Positions 1-10,331 of a stretch of DNA of 64,000 nucleotides are shown here, one piece after another; within the stretch, counting starts at the first letter, position 1, and the number at the start of each line of letters is the position of its first letter. The notes below the pieces were generated by a model. It had not been told where the DNA came from and did not search any database. It saw only the letters and a program-made list of their open reading frames with translations. The stretch spans positions 19,905-83,904 of the forward strand of contig JBBSJQ010000019.1 of the NCBI GenBank assembly GCA_038257095.1, read 5' to 3'. This stretch comes from Paraconexibacter sp038257095. GTDB taxonomy: Bacteria > Actinomycetota > Thermoleophilia > Solirubrobacterales > Solirubrobacteraceae. The position numbers were made by a program, and so were the translations under genes.

Positions 1-254
1 CAGTTCCCGGCGATGAGCGTCGCCGAGAGCGAGAGGAGCGCGAGGCGGCGACGGTCGCGCAGGAGGGCCCGGACGGGACCGAGCTGCGAGCGCAGCGCCA
101 GGAACGCGCCGACGAACAGCAGTGACCAGCCGATCCGGTGGGCGAGCAGCTCGATCGGACCCGCGCGGTCCACGAGCGGGAAGTAGAGCGGGAAGATGCC
201 CCAGAGCCCGTAGGCCCCGATGCCGTAGAGGACGCCTGCGCGCACAGCGGACAC
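1..254 (-). CDS. rarD: RarD-type EamA transporter, 5' end only
   Basis: Reading leftward from a GTG at 254 gives an uninterrupted frame to the window edge, about 84 residues. It starts MSAVRAGVLYGIGAYGLWG and continues with FPLYFPLV and IELLAHRIGWSLLFVG. The YGxxxYxxWGxFPLY...EILAHR pattern is typical of the RarD branch of the EamA/drug-metabolite transporter superfamily, roughly 300-residue proteins with ten membrane helices, so about two thirds of the gene lies outside the window. RarD proteins are predicted inner-membrane metabolite exporters with poorly defined substrates (older annotation: chloramphenicol sensitivity). A second in-frame GTG at 245 is an alternative start. It is divergent from uvrA. 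Confidence 0.75.
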   Translation of the reverse strand, partial: MSAVRAGVLYGIGAYGLWGIFPLYFPLVDRAGPIELLAHRIGWSLLFVGAFLALRSQLGPVRALLRDRRRLALLSLSATLIAGN

Positions 255-293
255 CGTCGCACGTCCGGGCCGGCGAAGTGCGACACGGCGGGG

Positions 294-305
294 GAACGCC
301 TGTTC
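294..305. promoter_or_regulatory. LexA (SOS) box upstream of uvrA
   Basis: The sequence GAACGCCTGTTC has perfect GAAC/GTTC arms around four bases, the Gram-positive LexA (Cheo) box pattern GAAC-N4-GTTC. It lies 22 bases before the uvrA ATG and just upstream of a TAGGAT -10-like hexamer at 313-318, where a repressor would block RNA polymerase. SOS control of uvrA is established in many bacteria, which supports the call. Binding itself is inferred. Confidence 0.7.
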
Positions 306-327
306 GGTTCGCTAGGATTATGTGTTC

Positions 328-3258
<2,931 letters not shown>

Positions 3259-3260
3259 GT

Positions 3261-3281
3261 CCGCCGGCCTCGTGTCGGCGG
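3261..3281. terminator. Possible bidirectional terminator between uvrA and plsC
   Basis: CCGCCG at 3261-3266 pairs perfectly with CGGCGG at 3276-3281 around a 9-base loop, filling the gap between the convergent uvrA and plsC stop codons. There is no U-tract, as is common in very GC-rich actinobacteria. The stem is short, so the call is tentative. Confidence 0.4.
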
Positions 3282-3282
3282 G

Positions 3283-4008
3283 TCAGACGGTCTGGCGCAG
3301 CGCGGTCGCGATGCGCGCGCGGGCCGCGTCGCGCAGGGCGGCGACGTCGGCGTAGTCGGCCGGGTCCATCGGGGCGAGGATCTCGACCCGCGCCTTGACG
3401 TGCTCCTCGAGCACCATGCCGTGCTTCGGCAGCGCGGTGGCCGTGCCGTTCACCGCGACCGGGATGAGCGGCACGCCGTGCTGGATCGCCAGCTCGAACG
3501 CCCCGTCCTTGAACGGTCGCAGCGCGCCGTCCTTCGAGCGCGTGCCCTCCGGGAAGAACAGGACCGGGCTGCCCTTCGACAGCAGGCGGGAGCAGGTGGC
3601 GAGCATCGCGACGACCGACTCACGGTCGCCGCGGACGAGCGGCACGTAGCCGTTCAGCGTCATGTTCCAGCCGACGAACGGGATCTTGAAGTTCTCCGCC
3701 TTGGACACCCACTTGAACGGGCGCAGCAGACCGAACAGGACGAGGATGTCGATCAGCGAGGCGTGGTTCGCGACGATGACCGCCGGCCCGCGCCACGGTA
3801 GATGCTCGCGGCCCTCGACGTCCAGCCGCCAGATCGGGTTGAGCGTCACGTAGAAGAGGGCCCAGGCGCAGGAGTACATGTGCAGCACGACCTTGCGACG
3901 GTCGAACGGCAGCGTCATGAGCCAGATGAGGATCGCTCCGACGAAGAAGAACGGGCACGTGAGCCCGATGAGCGCCCAGTACGCGTAGGAGAAGATCCGC
4001 AGCCGCAC
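3283..4008 (-). CDS. plsC: 1-acyl-sn-glycerol-3-phosphate acyltransferase (PlsC family)
   Basis: This membrane-associated enzyme transfers a fatty acyl chain to lysophosphatidate, giving phosphatidate for phospholipid synthesis. In the 241-residue product the catalytic HX4D motif is NHASLID (H82 and D87), and the phosphate-binding FPEGTR motif is at about 152-157. Hydrophobic segments occupy roughly residues 8-32. Family members also include lyso-ornithine-lipid acyltransferases, so the exact acceptor is not certain. The GTG at 4008 is supported by a TAGGTT hexamer ending 7 bases upstream, suggesting a leaderless mRNA. The gene is convergent with uvrA and divergent from the acyltransferase at 4071. 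Confidence 0.88.
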   Translation of the reverse strand: MRLRIFSYAYWALIGLTCPFFFVGAILIWLMTLPFDRRKVVLHMYSCAWALFYVTLNPIWRLDVEGREHLPWRGPAVIVANHASLIDILVLFGLLRPFKWVSKAENFKIPFVGWNMTLNGYVPLVRGDRESVVAMLATCSRLLSKGSPVLFFPEGTRSKDGALRPFKDGAFELAIQHGVPLIPVAVNGTATALPKHGMVLEEHVKARVEILAPMDPADYADVAALRDAARARIATALRQTV

Positions 4009-4015
4009 GGGCGCG

Positions 4016-4021
4016 AACCTA
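4016..4021 (-). promoter_or_regulatory. -10 hexamer of plsC, leaderless arrangement
   Basis: TAGGTT read leftward from 4021 to 4016 matches TANNNT. It ends 7 bases before the plsC GTG, so transcription would begin at or next to the start codon. No good -35 is visible. Confidence 0.5.
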
Positions 4022-4070
4022 TCGGGTCGCGTCCGTCTCCCGTCCGCCCGCGTTGTGCGACGCTGGGCCG

Positions 4071-4652
4071 ATGACGCGCGCGCAGGCCAAGCTCTGGCTG
4101 CAGAAGCTCCGGTACTACAAGGCCGACCGACTGCCGTGGCGGATCGGTCGCCTGCACGCGGAGTTGGCGCGGCGTGAGTGCTTCGCCAAGGGCCCGCTGC
4201 ACGGCGAGGTCCTGACGATGCTCGACGAGGGTCGCTTGGAGCTCGGGCCGCACGTGCTCTTCGAGGCCGGTGCCTGGCTGACCGGCAGCGGCCACATCTC
4301 GATCGGGACGGGGACGTTCCTCAACCTCGGGGTCCAGGTCGCCGCGGTCGACCGGGTCGAGATCGGGGCGCACTGCATGCTGGCCAACGGATGCCTGGTC
4401 ACCGACGGCAACCACCGCTTCGACGACTTCGAGAAGCCGGTCCCGTGGCAGGGCTTCACGTCCAAGGGCCCGACCGTGATCGGGGACAACGTGTGGTGCG
4501 GCGCGAACGTCGTGATCACCAGCGGGGTGACGATCGGCGAGCGCTGCGTCATCGGGGCCAACAGCGTCGTGACCACCGATCTGCCGCCGTTCTCGATCGC
4601 CGCAGGTGCCCCCGCCACCGTTCTGAAGTCGGTGAAGCCCTCCGCAAACTGA
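4071..4652 (+). CDS. Hexapeptide-repeat acyltransferase (maltose/galactoside O-acetyltransferase type)
   Basis: The 193-residue product is a left-handed parallel beta-helix acyltransferase of the LbH/CysE-LacA-NodL superfamily, which normally acetylates a sugar or other small hydroxylated acceptor using acetyl-CoA. Hexapeptide turns are visible as repeated [LIV]-G-x-x-x-x units. The C-terminal half has the conserved VIGDNVWCGANVVITSGVTI coil and the GANSVVT and AAGAPA elements that precede the acetyl-CoA site. His in TDGNHRFDD is a candidate catalytic residue. The N-terminal 50 residues are basic and not diagnostic. ATG 4071 is preferred over the in-frame TTG at 4053. Acceptor unknown; a role in surface-glycan or lipid decoration is only inferred from the region. 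Confidence 0.82.
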   Translation: MTRAQAKLWLQKLRYYKADRLPWRIGRLHAELARRECFAKGPLHGEVLTMLDEGRLELGPHVLFEAGAWLTGSGHISIGTGTFLNLGVQVAAVDRVEIGAHCMLANGCLVTDGNHRFDDFEKPVPWQGFTSKGPTVIGDNVWCGANVVITSGVTIGERCVIGANSVVTTDLPPFSIAAGAPATVLKSVKPSAN

Positions 4653-4699
4653 GCCTTCGGACGGGCTCGCCGCGGCCCGGTCCGGTACGTTCAGGGTTC

Positions 4700-7111
4700 A
4701 TGGCTTCCGACGCCAACCTCGTCACGGTCAGCGGTCCGGACCGTGGGACGCTGCTGGCCAACCTCACCGTGCGCTTCGGCAAGGTCGAGGTCGTCCGCGA
4801 GCGCTCGGTCGAGCTGCCCGAGGGCGGCACCGGCTGGGAGCTGACCGTCCGCCACCGTACCTTCGTCTCCGATCTCCCGCCGGTGACCGCCCCGCCCTCC
4901 GACGACCGCGCCCGGCGGGCGGACGAGGAGCAGCGCGCGGCCAGCCGGGCGGCCGGCGACCAGGCCGCCGCGCAGCGCGCCGACGATGAACGCGAGCAGG
5001 CACGGGCGGCGCAGGAGCAGCAGGACCGGCAGGAGCGCGACGCCGCACAGCAGGTCGCCGCCGAGCAGGCCGAGCGCGAGCGCCTCGAGGCGCGCCGCCT
5101 CGCCGAAGAGCAGGCCGCCGTCGAGCGCGCCGCCGCCGAGCAGGCGGCCGCCGAGCGACGCGCGCAGGAGGAGGCCGACCGGGCGCAGGAGGCCGAGCGC
5201 CTGCGGGCCGAGCAGCAGGCCCGGGACGAGCAGGAGGCCCGCGACCGCGCTGCTGCCGAGGAGCAGGCCCGGGAGGCCGCCGAGCACGCCGAGGCGCAAC
5301 GACAGGCTGCCGCCGAGGAGGCCCGAACGGCCGAAGCGGCCGAGGAGCAGGCCCGCGAGCGTGCGCGGGCCGCCGGCATCGCCGAGGAGGCGCAGCGCGC
5401 CGCCGACGACCTGCAGGTGCAGGCCGGCGCCCGTGCCGCCGCGATGCGCGAGGTCGCCGAGCGCGACGCCGCGACGATCATCGCGCAGGCCGAGCACACC
5501 GCCGCGACGCTGCGCGGAGCGGCCGAGCAGGACGCTGCGACCGCCCGTCGCGCCGCCGAGCAGGAGACCGCCACCGCCCTCGAGCAGACCGAGCGCGAGG
5601 TCGCCGAGCTGCGCGCCGTGGTCGATGCCGAGGTCGCCGCGGTCCGCGAGGAGCTCGCCGCCCTGCGGTCCGAGGCCAACGCCGAGGTCCGGGCCGCCCG
5701 CGAGGAGGCGGAGGTCGCCCTCCCGCAGGCCCGCTCGCAGGCCGAGCGCGTGCTGGACGCCGCCCGCACCGAGGCGCAGGAGCTCCTCGACAGCGCCCGG
5801 GTGACGAGCGAGCGGCTGGTGCCCGACGCGCACGCGGAGGCCCAGCGGCTCCTCGCGGAGGCGACGGCGCAGGCGCAGCAGTTGACCTCGGCGGCCGCCG
5901 AGCAGCTGGAGGCCGACACCTCCGCCGCCCGCGCTGAGCTCGCCGACGCGCAGGAGCAGGCCACCACGCTGCGGACCCAGGCGCAGGCCGTCCGGGTGCA
6001 CGCCGAGGAGGACGCGGCCGCCGCGCGAGCCGCGGCCGAGCGCGACCTCGCCGACCTCCGCGCCGACACGCAGCGGGAGGTCGCCGAGCTGCGCCAGGTC
6101 GCCGAGCGTGAGGTGGCCGAGCTGCGGGCCGGCGCCGAGCAGGAGGCCGCCGACCTGCGACGCCCCGCCGAGGAGCAGGCCCAGGCGCTGCGCCAGCAGG
6201 TCGAGTCCGAGCTGCAGGAGCGCCGGGCCGCCGTCGAGCAGGAGCTTCGAGCCCTGCGCGACACGGCCGAGCAGGAGCTCGTCGACCTCCGCACGGAGGC
6301 GGCGACCGATCGCCAGGACGCGGGCCGCGTCCGCGGGCAGGCCGAGCAGGAGGCCGCCGCCGTCCGCAGCGCCGCCCAGCAGGAGGCCGAGCGCATTCGC
6401 GCCGCCGCGACCACCGCGCTCGAGGAGGCCCGCGCCGAAAGCGCCCGCTTCGACGCATCCCGCGAGCAGCGGGCCGCCGAGCTCGAGCGGCGAGTCATGC
6501 AGGAGGCGCAGGGCAAGGCGCAGCGCACCGTCGCCGACGCGGAGCGCGCCGCCCAGGAGCTGCGCGCCCAGGCGGAGTCCGAGCTCGCCGACGCGCGCCG
6601 CAGCGCCCGCGAGACCCAGCGCGAGGTGCGTCAGCAGGCCGACCTGCTGCTGCGCGAGTCCGCCATCCAGGCCGAGCGTGCCGCCGCCGAGGGCCAGGCG
6701 ATGCAGGAGGCCGTCAAGGCGGCCACCGACCAGCTCCGCGAGTTCGGGACGCGGGTGCAGGGCGACCTGCGTCAGGCCCACAAGCGCATCGCCGACGCCA
6801 CCACCGTCGGCGCGGTCCAGGCGAAGCTCCGTACCAAGGGGCCGGACGTCGACGACGCCGCGCAGGAGATCGCCGAGCGCGTCGCCCGGATCCTCGCGGG
6901 GGAGAGCGTCGACTCGGCGGTCGCGCCGGAGCCGACGCCGGACGCGCCTGCGGAGCGACCCCCCGCCGCGCCGACCACAGGTGACCGCGAGGCCGAGCCC
7001 CGGCGGGACGACGACGGCGGCAACGGCCGCGCCGAACGTCCCGTCCGCGGTCGGTACGCGCCGACGCAGCCGCCCGCGCGGGGCGACGGCCGCGGGCCGC
7101 GGCCGCGCTGA
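4700..7111 (+). CDS. Giant Ala/Glu/Arg coiled-coil protein (Scy/DivIVA-like architecture)
   Basis: The product is about 803 residues. A small N-terminal segment of about 70 residues (LVTVSGPDRGTLLANLTVRF start) looks globular and beta-rich. Residues from about 75 to 690 are almost continuous low-complexity coiled coil dominated by A, E, Q, R and D, with repeats such as AEREVAELR and AEQEAADLR. A short conserved-looking tail follows (ATTVGAVQAKLRTKGPDVDD, then AQEIAERVARILAG), and finally a disordered Pro/Arg-rich end. There is no signal peptide or membrane segment, so it is probably cytoplasmic. Long coiled coils of this kind organise polarity, division or chromosome-associated scaffolds in actinobacteria (for example Scy), but I cannot assign a family. 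ATG 4700 follows TACGTT at 4686-4691 by 8 bases. Confidence 0.75.
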   Translation: MASDANLVTVSGPDRGTLLANLTVRFGKVEVVRERSVELPEGGTGWELTVRHRTFVSDLPPVTAPPSDDRARRADEEQRAASRAAGDQAAAQRADDEREQARAAQEQQDRQERDAAQQVAAEQAERERLEARRLAEEQAAVERAAAEQAAAERRAQEEADRAQEAERLRAEQQARDEQEARDRAAAEEQAREAAEHAEAQRQAAAEEARTAEAAEEQARERARAAGIAEEAQRAADDLQVQAGARAAAMREVAERDAATIIAQAEHTAATLRGAAEQDAATARRAAEQETATALEQTEREVAELRAVVDAEVAAVREELAALRSEANAEVRAAREEAEVALPQARSQAERVLDAARTEAQELLDSARVTSERLVPDAHAEAQRLLAEATAQAQQLTSAAAEQLEADTSAARAELADAQEQATTLRTQAQAVRVHAEEDAAAARAAAERDLADLRADTQREVAELRQVAEREVAELRAGAEQEAADLRRPAEEQAQALRQQVESELQERRAAVEQELRALRDTAEQELVDLRTEAATDRQDAGRVRGQAEQEAAAVRSAAQQEAERIRAAATTALEEARAESARFDASREQRAAELERRVMQEAQGKAQRTVADAERAAQELRAQAESELADARRSARETQREVRQQADLLLRESAIQAERAAAEGQAMQEAVKAATDQLREFGTRVQGDLRQAHKRIADATTVGAVQAKLRTKGPDVDDAAQEIAERVARILAGESVDSAVAPEPTPDAPAERPPAAPTTGDREAEPRRDDDGGNGRAERPVRGRYAPTQPPARGDGRGPRPR

Positions 7112-7135
7112 GCAGCGGCCGCCGGACCACGCTCA

Positions 7136-7150
7136 TCCCGGCGTCCGGGA
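7136..7150. terminator. Possible terminator hairpin between convergent genes
   Basis: TCCCGG at 7136-7141 pairs perfectly with CCGGGA at 7145-7150 around a 3-base loop, between the stop of the coiled-coil gene and the panB stop. The stem is short and lacks a U-run. Confidence 0.3.
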
Positions 7151-7175
7151 CGGCCTCGCCGCCGACCCGTCCTGC

Positions 7176-8060
7176 TCAGATGCGCTCGCGCAGCTCCGCG
7201 AGCTCGGCCGGCTCGATCGCGTAGCCGTGCTCCGGTCCCGGGTAGCGGCCGGTGCGCACGTCGTCGGTGTAGGCGGTCACGCCGGCGGCCATGTCGTCCA
7301 GCAGGTCAGCGTAGCGCTGGACGAACTTCGCGCCGCGGCCCTCGCGGATCCCGAGCAGGTCGTGGAAGACCAGCACCTGGCCGTCGACGTTCGGGCCCGC
7401 GCCGATGCCGATCACCGGGATCTGGAGCCGGTCGTGGATCATCTCGGCCACCGCGCTGGGGATCGCTTCGAACACGATCGAGAAGCAGCCCGCCTCCTCG
7501 AGGGCGAGCGCCTCGTGCGCGACCCGCTCGGCCGCCTCCGCGCTCTTGCCCTGCGCCTTGTAGCCGCCCAGGGCGGTCGCGGTCTGCGGGGTGAGGCCGA
7601 CGTGTCCCATGACGGGAATCCCGGCGCTCACGATCGCCCGCGCGCGGGCGACGGACGTCACGCCTCCGCCCTCGAGCTTGACGGCATCACAGCCCGCCTC
7701 CTTGGCGAAGCGCATCGCGGTCGTGATCGCCTGCTCGTCGCTGATCTCGTAGGAGCCGAACGGCAGGTCCCCGACGAGGAACGGGGTCTTCAGCCCGCGC
7801 CGGGTCGCCTTGGCGAGCATGAGGATCTCGTCGAGGGACACGGGGACGGTCGAGTCGTAGCCCAGGACGGTCATCGCGCCGCTGTCGCCGACGAGGACCA
7901 TGTCGACGCCGGCCCGGTCCACCGCGACGGCGGATGGGTAGTCGTAGGCGGTGACCATGACGATCGGCTCGCCGTGCGCGCGCTTCTCGTACAGCCGGGG
8001 AAGGGTCATCGGCAGCCGTGAGGCGTCGATCGGGACGGTGATCTGCGGGAGGCTGGACAT
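7176..8060 (-). CDS. panB: 3-methyl-2-oxobutanoate hydroxymethyltransferase PanB
   Basis: PanB transfers a hydroxymethyl group from 5,10-methylenetetrahydrofolate to alpha-ketoisovalerate, making ketopantoate, the first committed step to pantothenate and coenzyme A. The 294-residue product contains the family segments VMVTAYDYPSAVAVDRAG, MVLVGDSGAMTVLGYDST, VGDLPFGSY, AVKLEGG and VMGHVGLTPQ, all metal or substrate-binding regions. It is the last gene of the leftward DUF2520-panC-panD-panB operon, 19 bases after panD. An AAGGA ribosome-binding site lies about 10 bases before the ATG. Length and motifs are normal for the family. Confidence 0.96.
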   Translation of the reverse strand: MSSLPQITVPIDASRLPMTLPRLYEKRAHGEPIVMVTAYDYPSAVAVDRAGVDMVLVGDSGAMTVLGYDSTVPVSLDEILMLAKATRRGLKTPFLVGDLPFGSYEISDEQAITTAMRFAKEAGCDAVKLEGGGVTSVARARAIVSAGIPVMGHVGLTPQTATALGGYKAQGKSAEAAERVAHEALALEEAGCFSIVFEAIPSAVAEMIHDRLQIPVIGIGAGPNVDGQVLVFHDLLGIREGRGAKFVQRYADLLDDMAAGVTAYTDDVRTGRYPGPEHGYAIEPAELAELRERI

Positions 8061-8079
8061 GAGGGGGAGTCCTTGTTCC

Positions 8080-8466
8080 TTAGCGGGTGAGGAGCGTGGC
8101 CACGGCGGTGTCCACGTCGATGACGCGATTGGTGTCCTTCTCGACGTGGACGACGGTCGGCTCGTAGCGCTCGAGGTCGGCCTCGTCGTACTGCCCGTAG
8201 GAGATGACGATGATCGTGTCGCCCTTGTGCACGAGGCGGGCGGCGGCGCCGTTGACCTGCATGACGCCCGAGCCCCGCTCGCCGGCGATCGTGTACGTCT
8301 CGAACCGCGCGCCGTTGTCCACGTCGACGACGTGGACCTGCTCGTGCTCGAGGATGTTCGCGGCGTCCAACAGGTCGGCGTCGACCGTGATCGAGCCGAC
8401 GTAGTGCAGGTCGCTGTCGGAGATGGTCGCCCGGTGGATCTTGGACTTGAGCATCACACGCTGCAT
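8080..8466 (-). CDS. panD: Aspartate 1-decarboxylase PanD (pyruvoyl enzyme)
   Basis: PanD decarboxylates L-aspartate to beta-alanine, the second substrate of PanC. The 128-residue proenzyme begins MQRVMLKSKIHRATISDSDL. The self-cleavage site is seen as Y22-V-G24-S25, where cleavage between Gly24 and Ser25 converts Ser25 into the pyruvoyl cofactor. His11 and Lys9 and the NGAAAR segment that shapes the active site are also present. The length is typical. It lies between panC and panB, 7 bases after panC, with a GAGAGG ribosome-binding site upstream. Actinobacterial PanD self-processes without the maturation factor PanM. Confidence 0.97.
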   Translation of the reverse strand: MQRVMLKSKIHRATISDSDLHYVGSITVDADLLDAANILEHEQVHVVDVDNGARFETYTIAGERGSGVMQVNGAAARLVHKGDTIIVISYGQYDEADLERYEPTVVHVEKDTNRVIDVDTAVATLLTR

Positions 8467-8473
8467 GGGATCT

Positions 8474-9334
8474 TCAGCCTCTCGAGGGGGATTGGATGAG
8501 GGTGTTGTCGATGAGCCGGACCTCTCCTACCCGGGCGGCGACCGCGACGAGCGTCTCGCCGTCGATCTCCTTCCGGGGGACGAGGGTGTCGGGGTCGACC
8601 ACTGCGAGGTACTCGGGGTGGACGGAGAAGGTCTGCATGGCCTCGCGCGCCCGGGTGGCGACGGCGTCGGCGTCGTGCTCGCCGCCGGCGACCGCGTGCT
8701 CGGCGGCCTGCAGGGCGCAATGGAGGGCCAGGGCGCGCTCGCGGTCGGCGCCGCGCAGGCGCACGTTGCGGCTCGAGCGGGCCAGGCCGTCGTCCTCGCG
8801 CACGGTGGCGCAGACCTCGATCCGTGAGGGGAGGTCGAGGTCGCGGGCGAGCCGCCGGATCACCAACGCCTGCTGGGCGTCCTTCTGGCCGAAGAACGCG
8901 ACGTCGGGGCCGACCATGTTCAGCAGCTTGGTGACGACGGTGGTGACGCCGGCGAAGTGCGCGGCGCCACGGTGGGCGCCCTCGAGCGTCGTGGTGAGCG
9001 GGCCGTCGACGGTCACCGTGGTGCAGAACCCGTCGGGGTAGACCTCGGAGACCGGCGGGGCGAAGAGGACGTCGCAGCCGGCGTCGGACGCGAGCGCGGC
9101 GTCGGCCGCCTCGTCCCGTGGGTAGGCGTCGAGATCGGTCGCCTCGTCGAACTGCGTCGGGTTGACGAACAGGGACATGACGACGACGTCGGTCTCCTGT
9201 GCGGCGCGGCGCAGCAGGGAGAGGTGTCCGTCGTGCAGGGCGCCCATGGTGGGCACGAGGCCGATCGTGCGACCCGCTCGGCGGTCGGGCAGCAGCAGGG
9301 CACGGAGCTCGGCGACGGTGCGGACGGTCCTCAC
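8474..9334 (-). CDS. panC: Pantothenate synthetase PanC
   Basis: PanC condenses pantoate and beta-alanine with ATP via a pantoyl-adenylate intermediate. The 286-residue protein shows the nucleotidyl-transferase HIGH-type motif in VPTMGALHDGHLSLLRRA, the pantoate-binding VNPTQF segment, FGQKDAQQALVIRRL, and the KMSKS-like region around LARSSRNV. The start codon at 9334 overlaps the stop of the upstream DUF2520 gene (9331) by 4 bases, indicating translational coupling within the pan operon. Length and motifs are normal. Confidence 0.97.
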   Translation of the reverse strand: MRTVRTVAELRALLLPDRRAGRTIGLVPTMGALHDGHLSLLRRAAQETDVVVMSLFVNPTQFDEATDLDAYPRDEAADAALASDAGCDVLFAPPVSEVYPDGFCTTVTVDGPLTTTLEGAHRGAAHFAGVTTVVTKLLNMVGPDVAFFGQKDAQQALVIRRLARDLDLPSRIEVCATVREDDGLARSSRNVRLRGADRERALALHCALQAAEHAVAGGEHDADAVATRAREAMQTFSVHPEYLAVVDPDTLVPRKEIDGETLVAVAARVGEVRLIDNTLIQSPSRG

Positions 9335-10104
9335 TTGACCATCGCCCCCCGCCGGTCGGCCAGAGAGCGCGTCGTGCCGGCGAGCGCATCGAAGAGGGGG
9401 AGGAGGTCGGGCGCGCGGTCGGCGACGGCGTCGCGCTGGGCGGTGACGGTGGTCTCGTCGCCTCGGGCGATCGGCCCGGTGAGCGCACGCTCGCCGCCCT
9501 GCTCGGCCCAGTTCTCGACCGCGGCGCGGACGAGGGGGACGAGCAGCTCGCGGTCCCCGCCCGCGGTCGCGAGGAGCTGCTCGGCGGCGTCCTGGAGGGT
9601 GACGAGGAAGTTCGAGGCGATCGAGGCGGCTGCGTGGTAGGCGACGCGGTCCTCGTCGCGGATCCGCACGGCGCGCAGGCCCAGCGCACCGGCGAGCGAC
9701 TCGGCGGTGGCCAGTGCCCGGTCGGTGCTGCCGTCGACGGCGGCGCCCGCTCCGGCGAAGTCCGCGTCGGGGCCGGTCACGGTCATCAGCGGGTGGAGGG
9801 AGAGGGCGTCGTGGCCGGCGTCGGCGAGCGATGCGAGGCCGGTGGCGCCGGAGCAGTGGCCGACCAGCAGGCCCGGGCGCGGGGCGACGGCGCCGGCCGC
9901 GCGGGCGATCTCGCCGTCCGGCACGCAGAGCAGCACGACGTCGGCGTCCGCAGGAACCTCGGAGTTGCGGCCGTAGGGGCCGAGCACCGGCACACCGGCG
10001 GCGGGGAGGGCCCGGGCGAGCGCGGAACCCAGACGACCGGCGCCGATCAGCGCACAGCGGCGGGGGCCGTCATCGGTGGGCCCGGCGTTTGGGGATGTCT
10101 CCAT
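9331..10104 (-). CDS. Rossmann-fold/DUF2520 oxidoreductase of the pantothenate operon
   Basis: This 257-residue protein has an N-terminal NAD(P)-binding Rossmann motif CALIGAGRLGSALARAL (about residues 17-33), then VVLLCVPDGEIARAA and SLHPLMTV. Its all-helical C-terminal domain contains AYHAAASIASNFLVTL. This is the Rossmann plus DUF2520 arrangement related to 6-phosphogluconate-dehydrogenase-like and ketopantoate reductases. It is the first gene of the operon and is coupled to panC by a 4-base overlap. The operon lacks a classical panE, so this gene is a good candidate for the ketopantoate-to-pantoate reduction, as described for alternative (PanG-type) reductases. That role is inferred from position. 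The upstream gap to 10331 (227 bases) holds a CCCC/GGGG mini-hairpin near 10126 and no recognised riboswitch. Confidence 0.82.
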   Translation of the reverse strand: METSPNAGPTDDGPRRCALIGAGRLGSALARALPAAGVPVLGPYGRNSEVPADADVVLLCVPDGEIARAAGAVAPRPGLLVGHCSGATGLASLADAGHDALSLHPLMTVTGPDADFAGAGAAVDGSTDRALATAESLAGALGLRAVRIRDEDRVAYHAAASIASNFLVTLQDAAEQLLATAGGDRELLVPLVRAAVENWAEQGGERALTGPIARGDETTVTAQRDAVADRAPDLLPLFDALAGTTRSLADRRGAMVK

Positions 10105-10319
10105 GGGAGATCTCGGTCCAGTCCCCGAAGTGGGGGTACCGGTCGCGGTGGTGGTGAGGGGCGGCGTGACCTGCGGTGCTGCACGAGGTCCGTCCCGGTG
10201 AAGGTGACGGCCTCATCAGGGAGAGTACACCTCGTCGGCGGTTGCGCAACACCCGGACGGGGCACCTCTCCCGGGGGGTCGACGGACACGCTCCGAAGGG
10301 GGGCGCTGCCCGCCACGGA

Positions 10320-10325
10320 TACCAT
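10320..10325 (+). promoter_or_regulatory. -10 hexamer of the uracil-DNA glycosylase gene
   Basis: TACCAT ends 6 bases before the GTG at 10332, so a leaderless transcript starting at the start codon is predicted. It also supports GTG 10332 over upstream in-frame starts. Confidence 0.5.
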
Positions 10326-10331
10326 CGCCGT

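Noticed and set aside
4115..6781. Several long minus-strand open frames opposite the coiled-coil gene and acyltransferase
   Set aside because: They arise from the biased codons of the Ala/Glu/Arg coiled coil and encode Ser/Ala/Arg low-complexity sequence.
10209..10222. CTGATGAGGCCG on the minus strand, resembling the hammerhead ribozyme core and stem II
   Set aside because: The required downstream CGAAAC core and matching stem I/III are absent, so the match is accidental.
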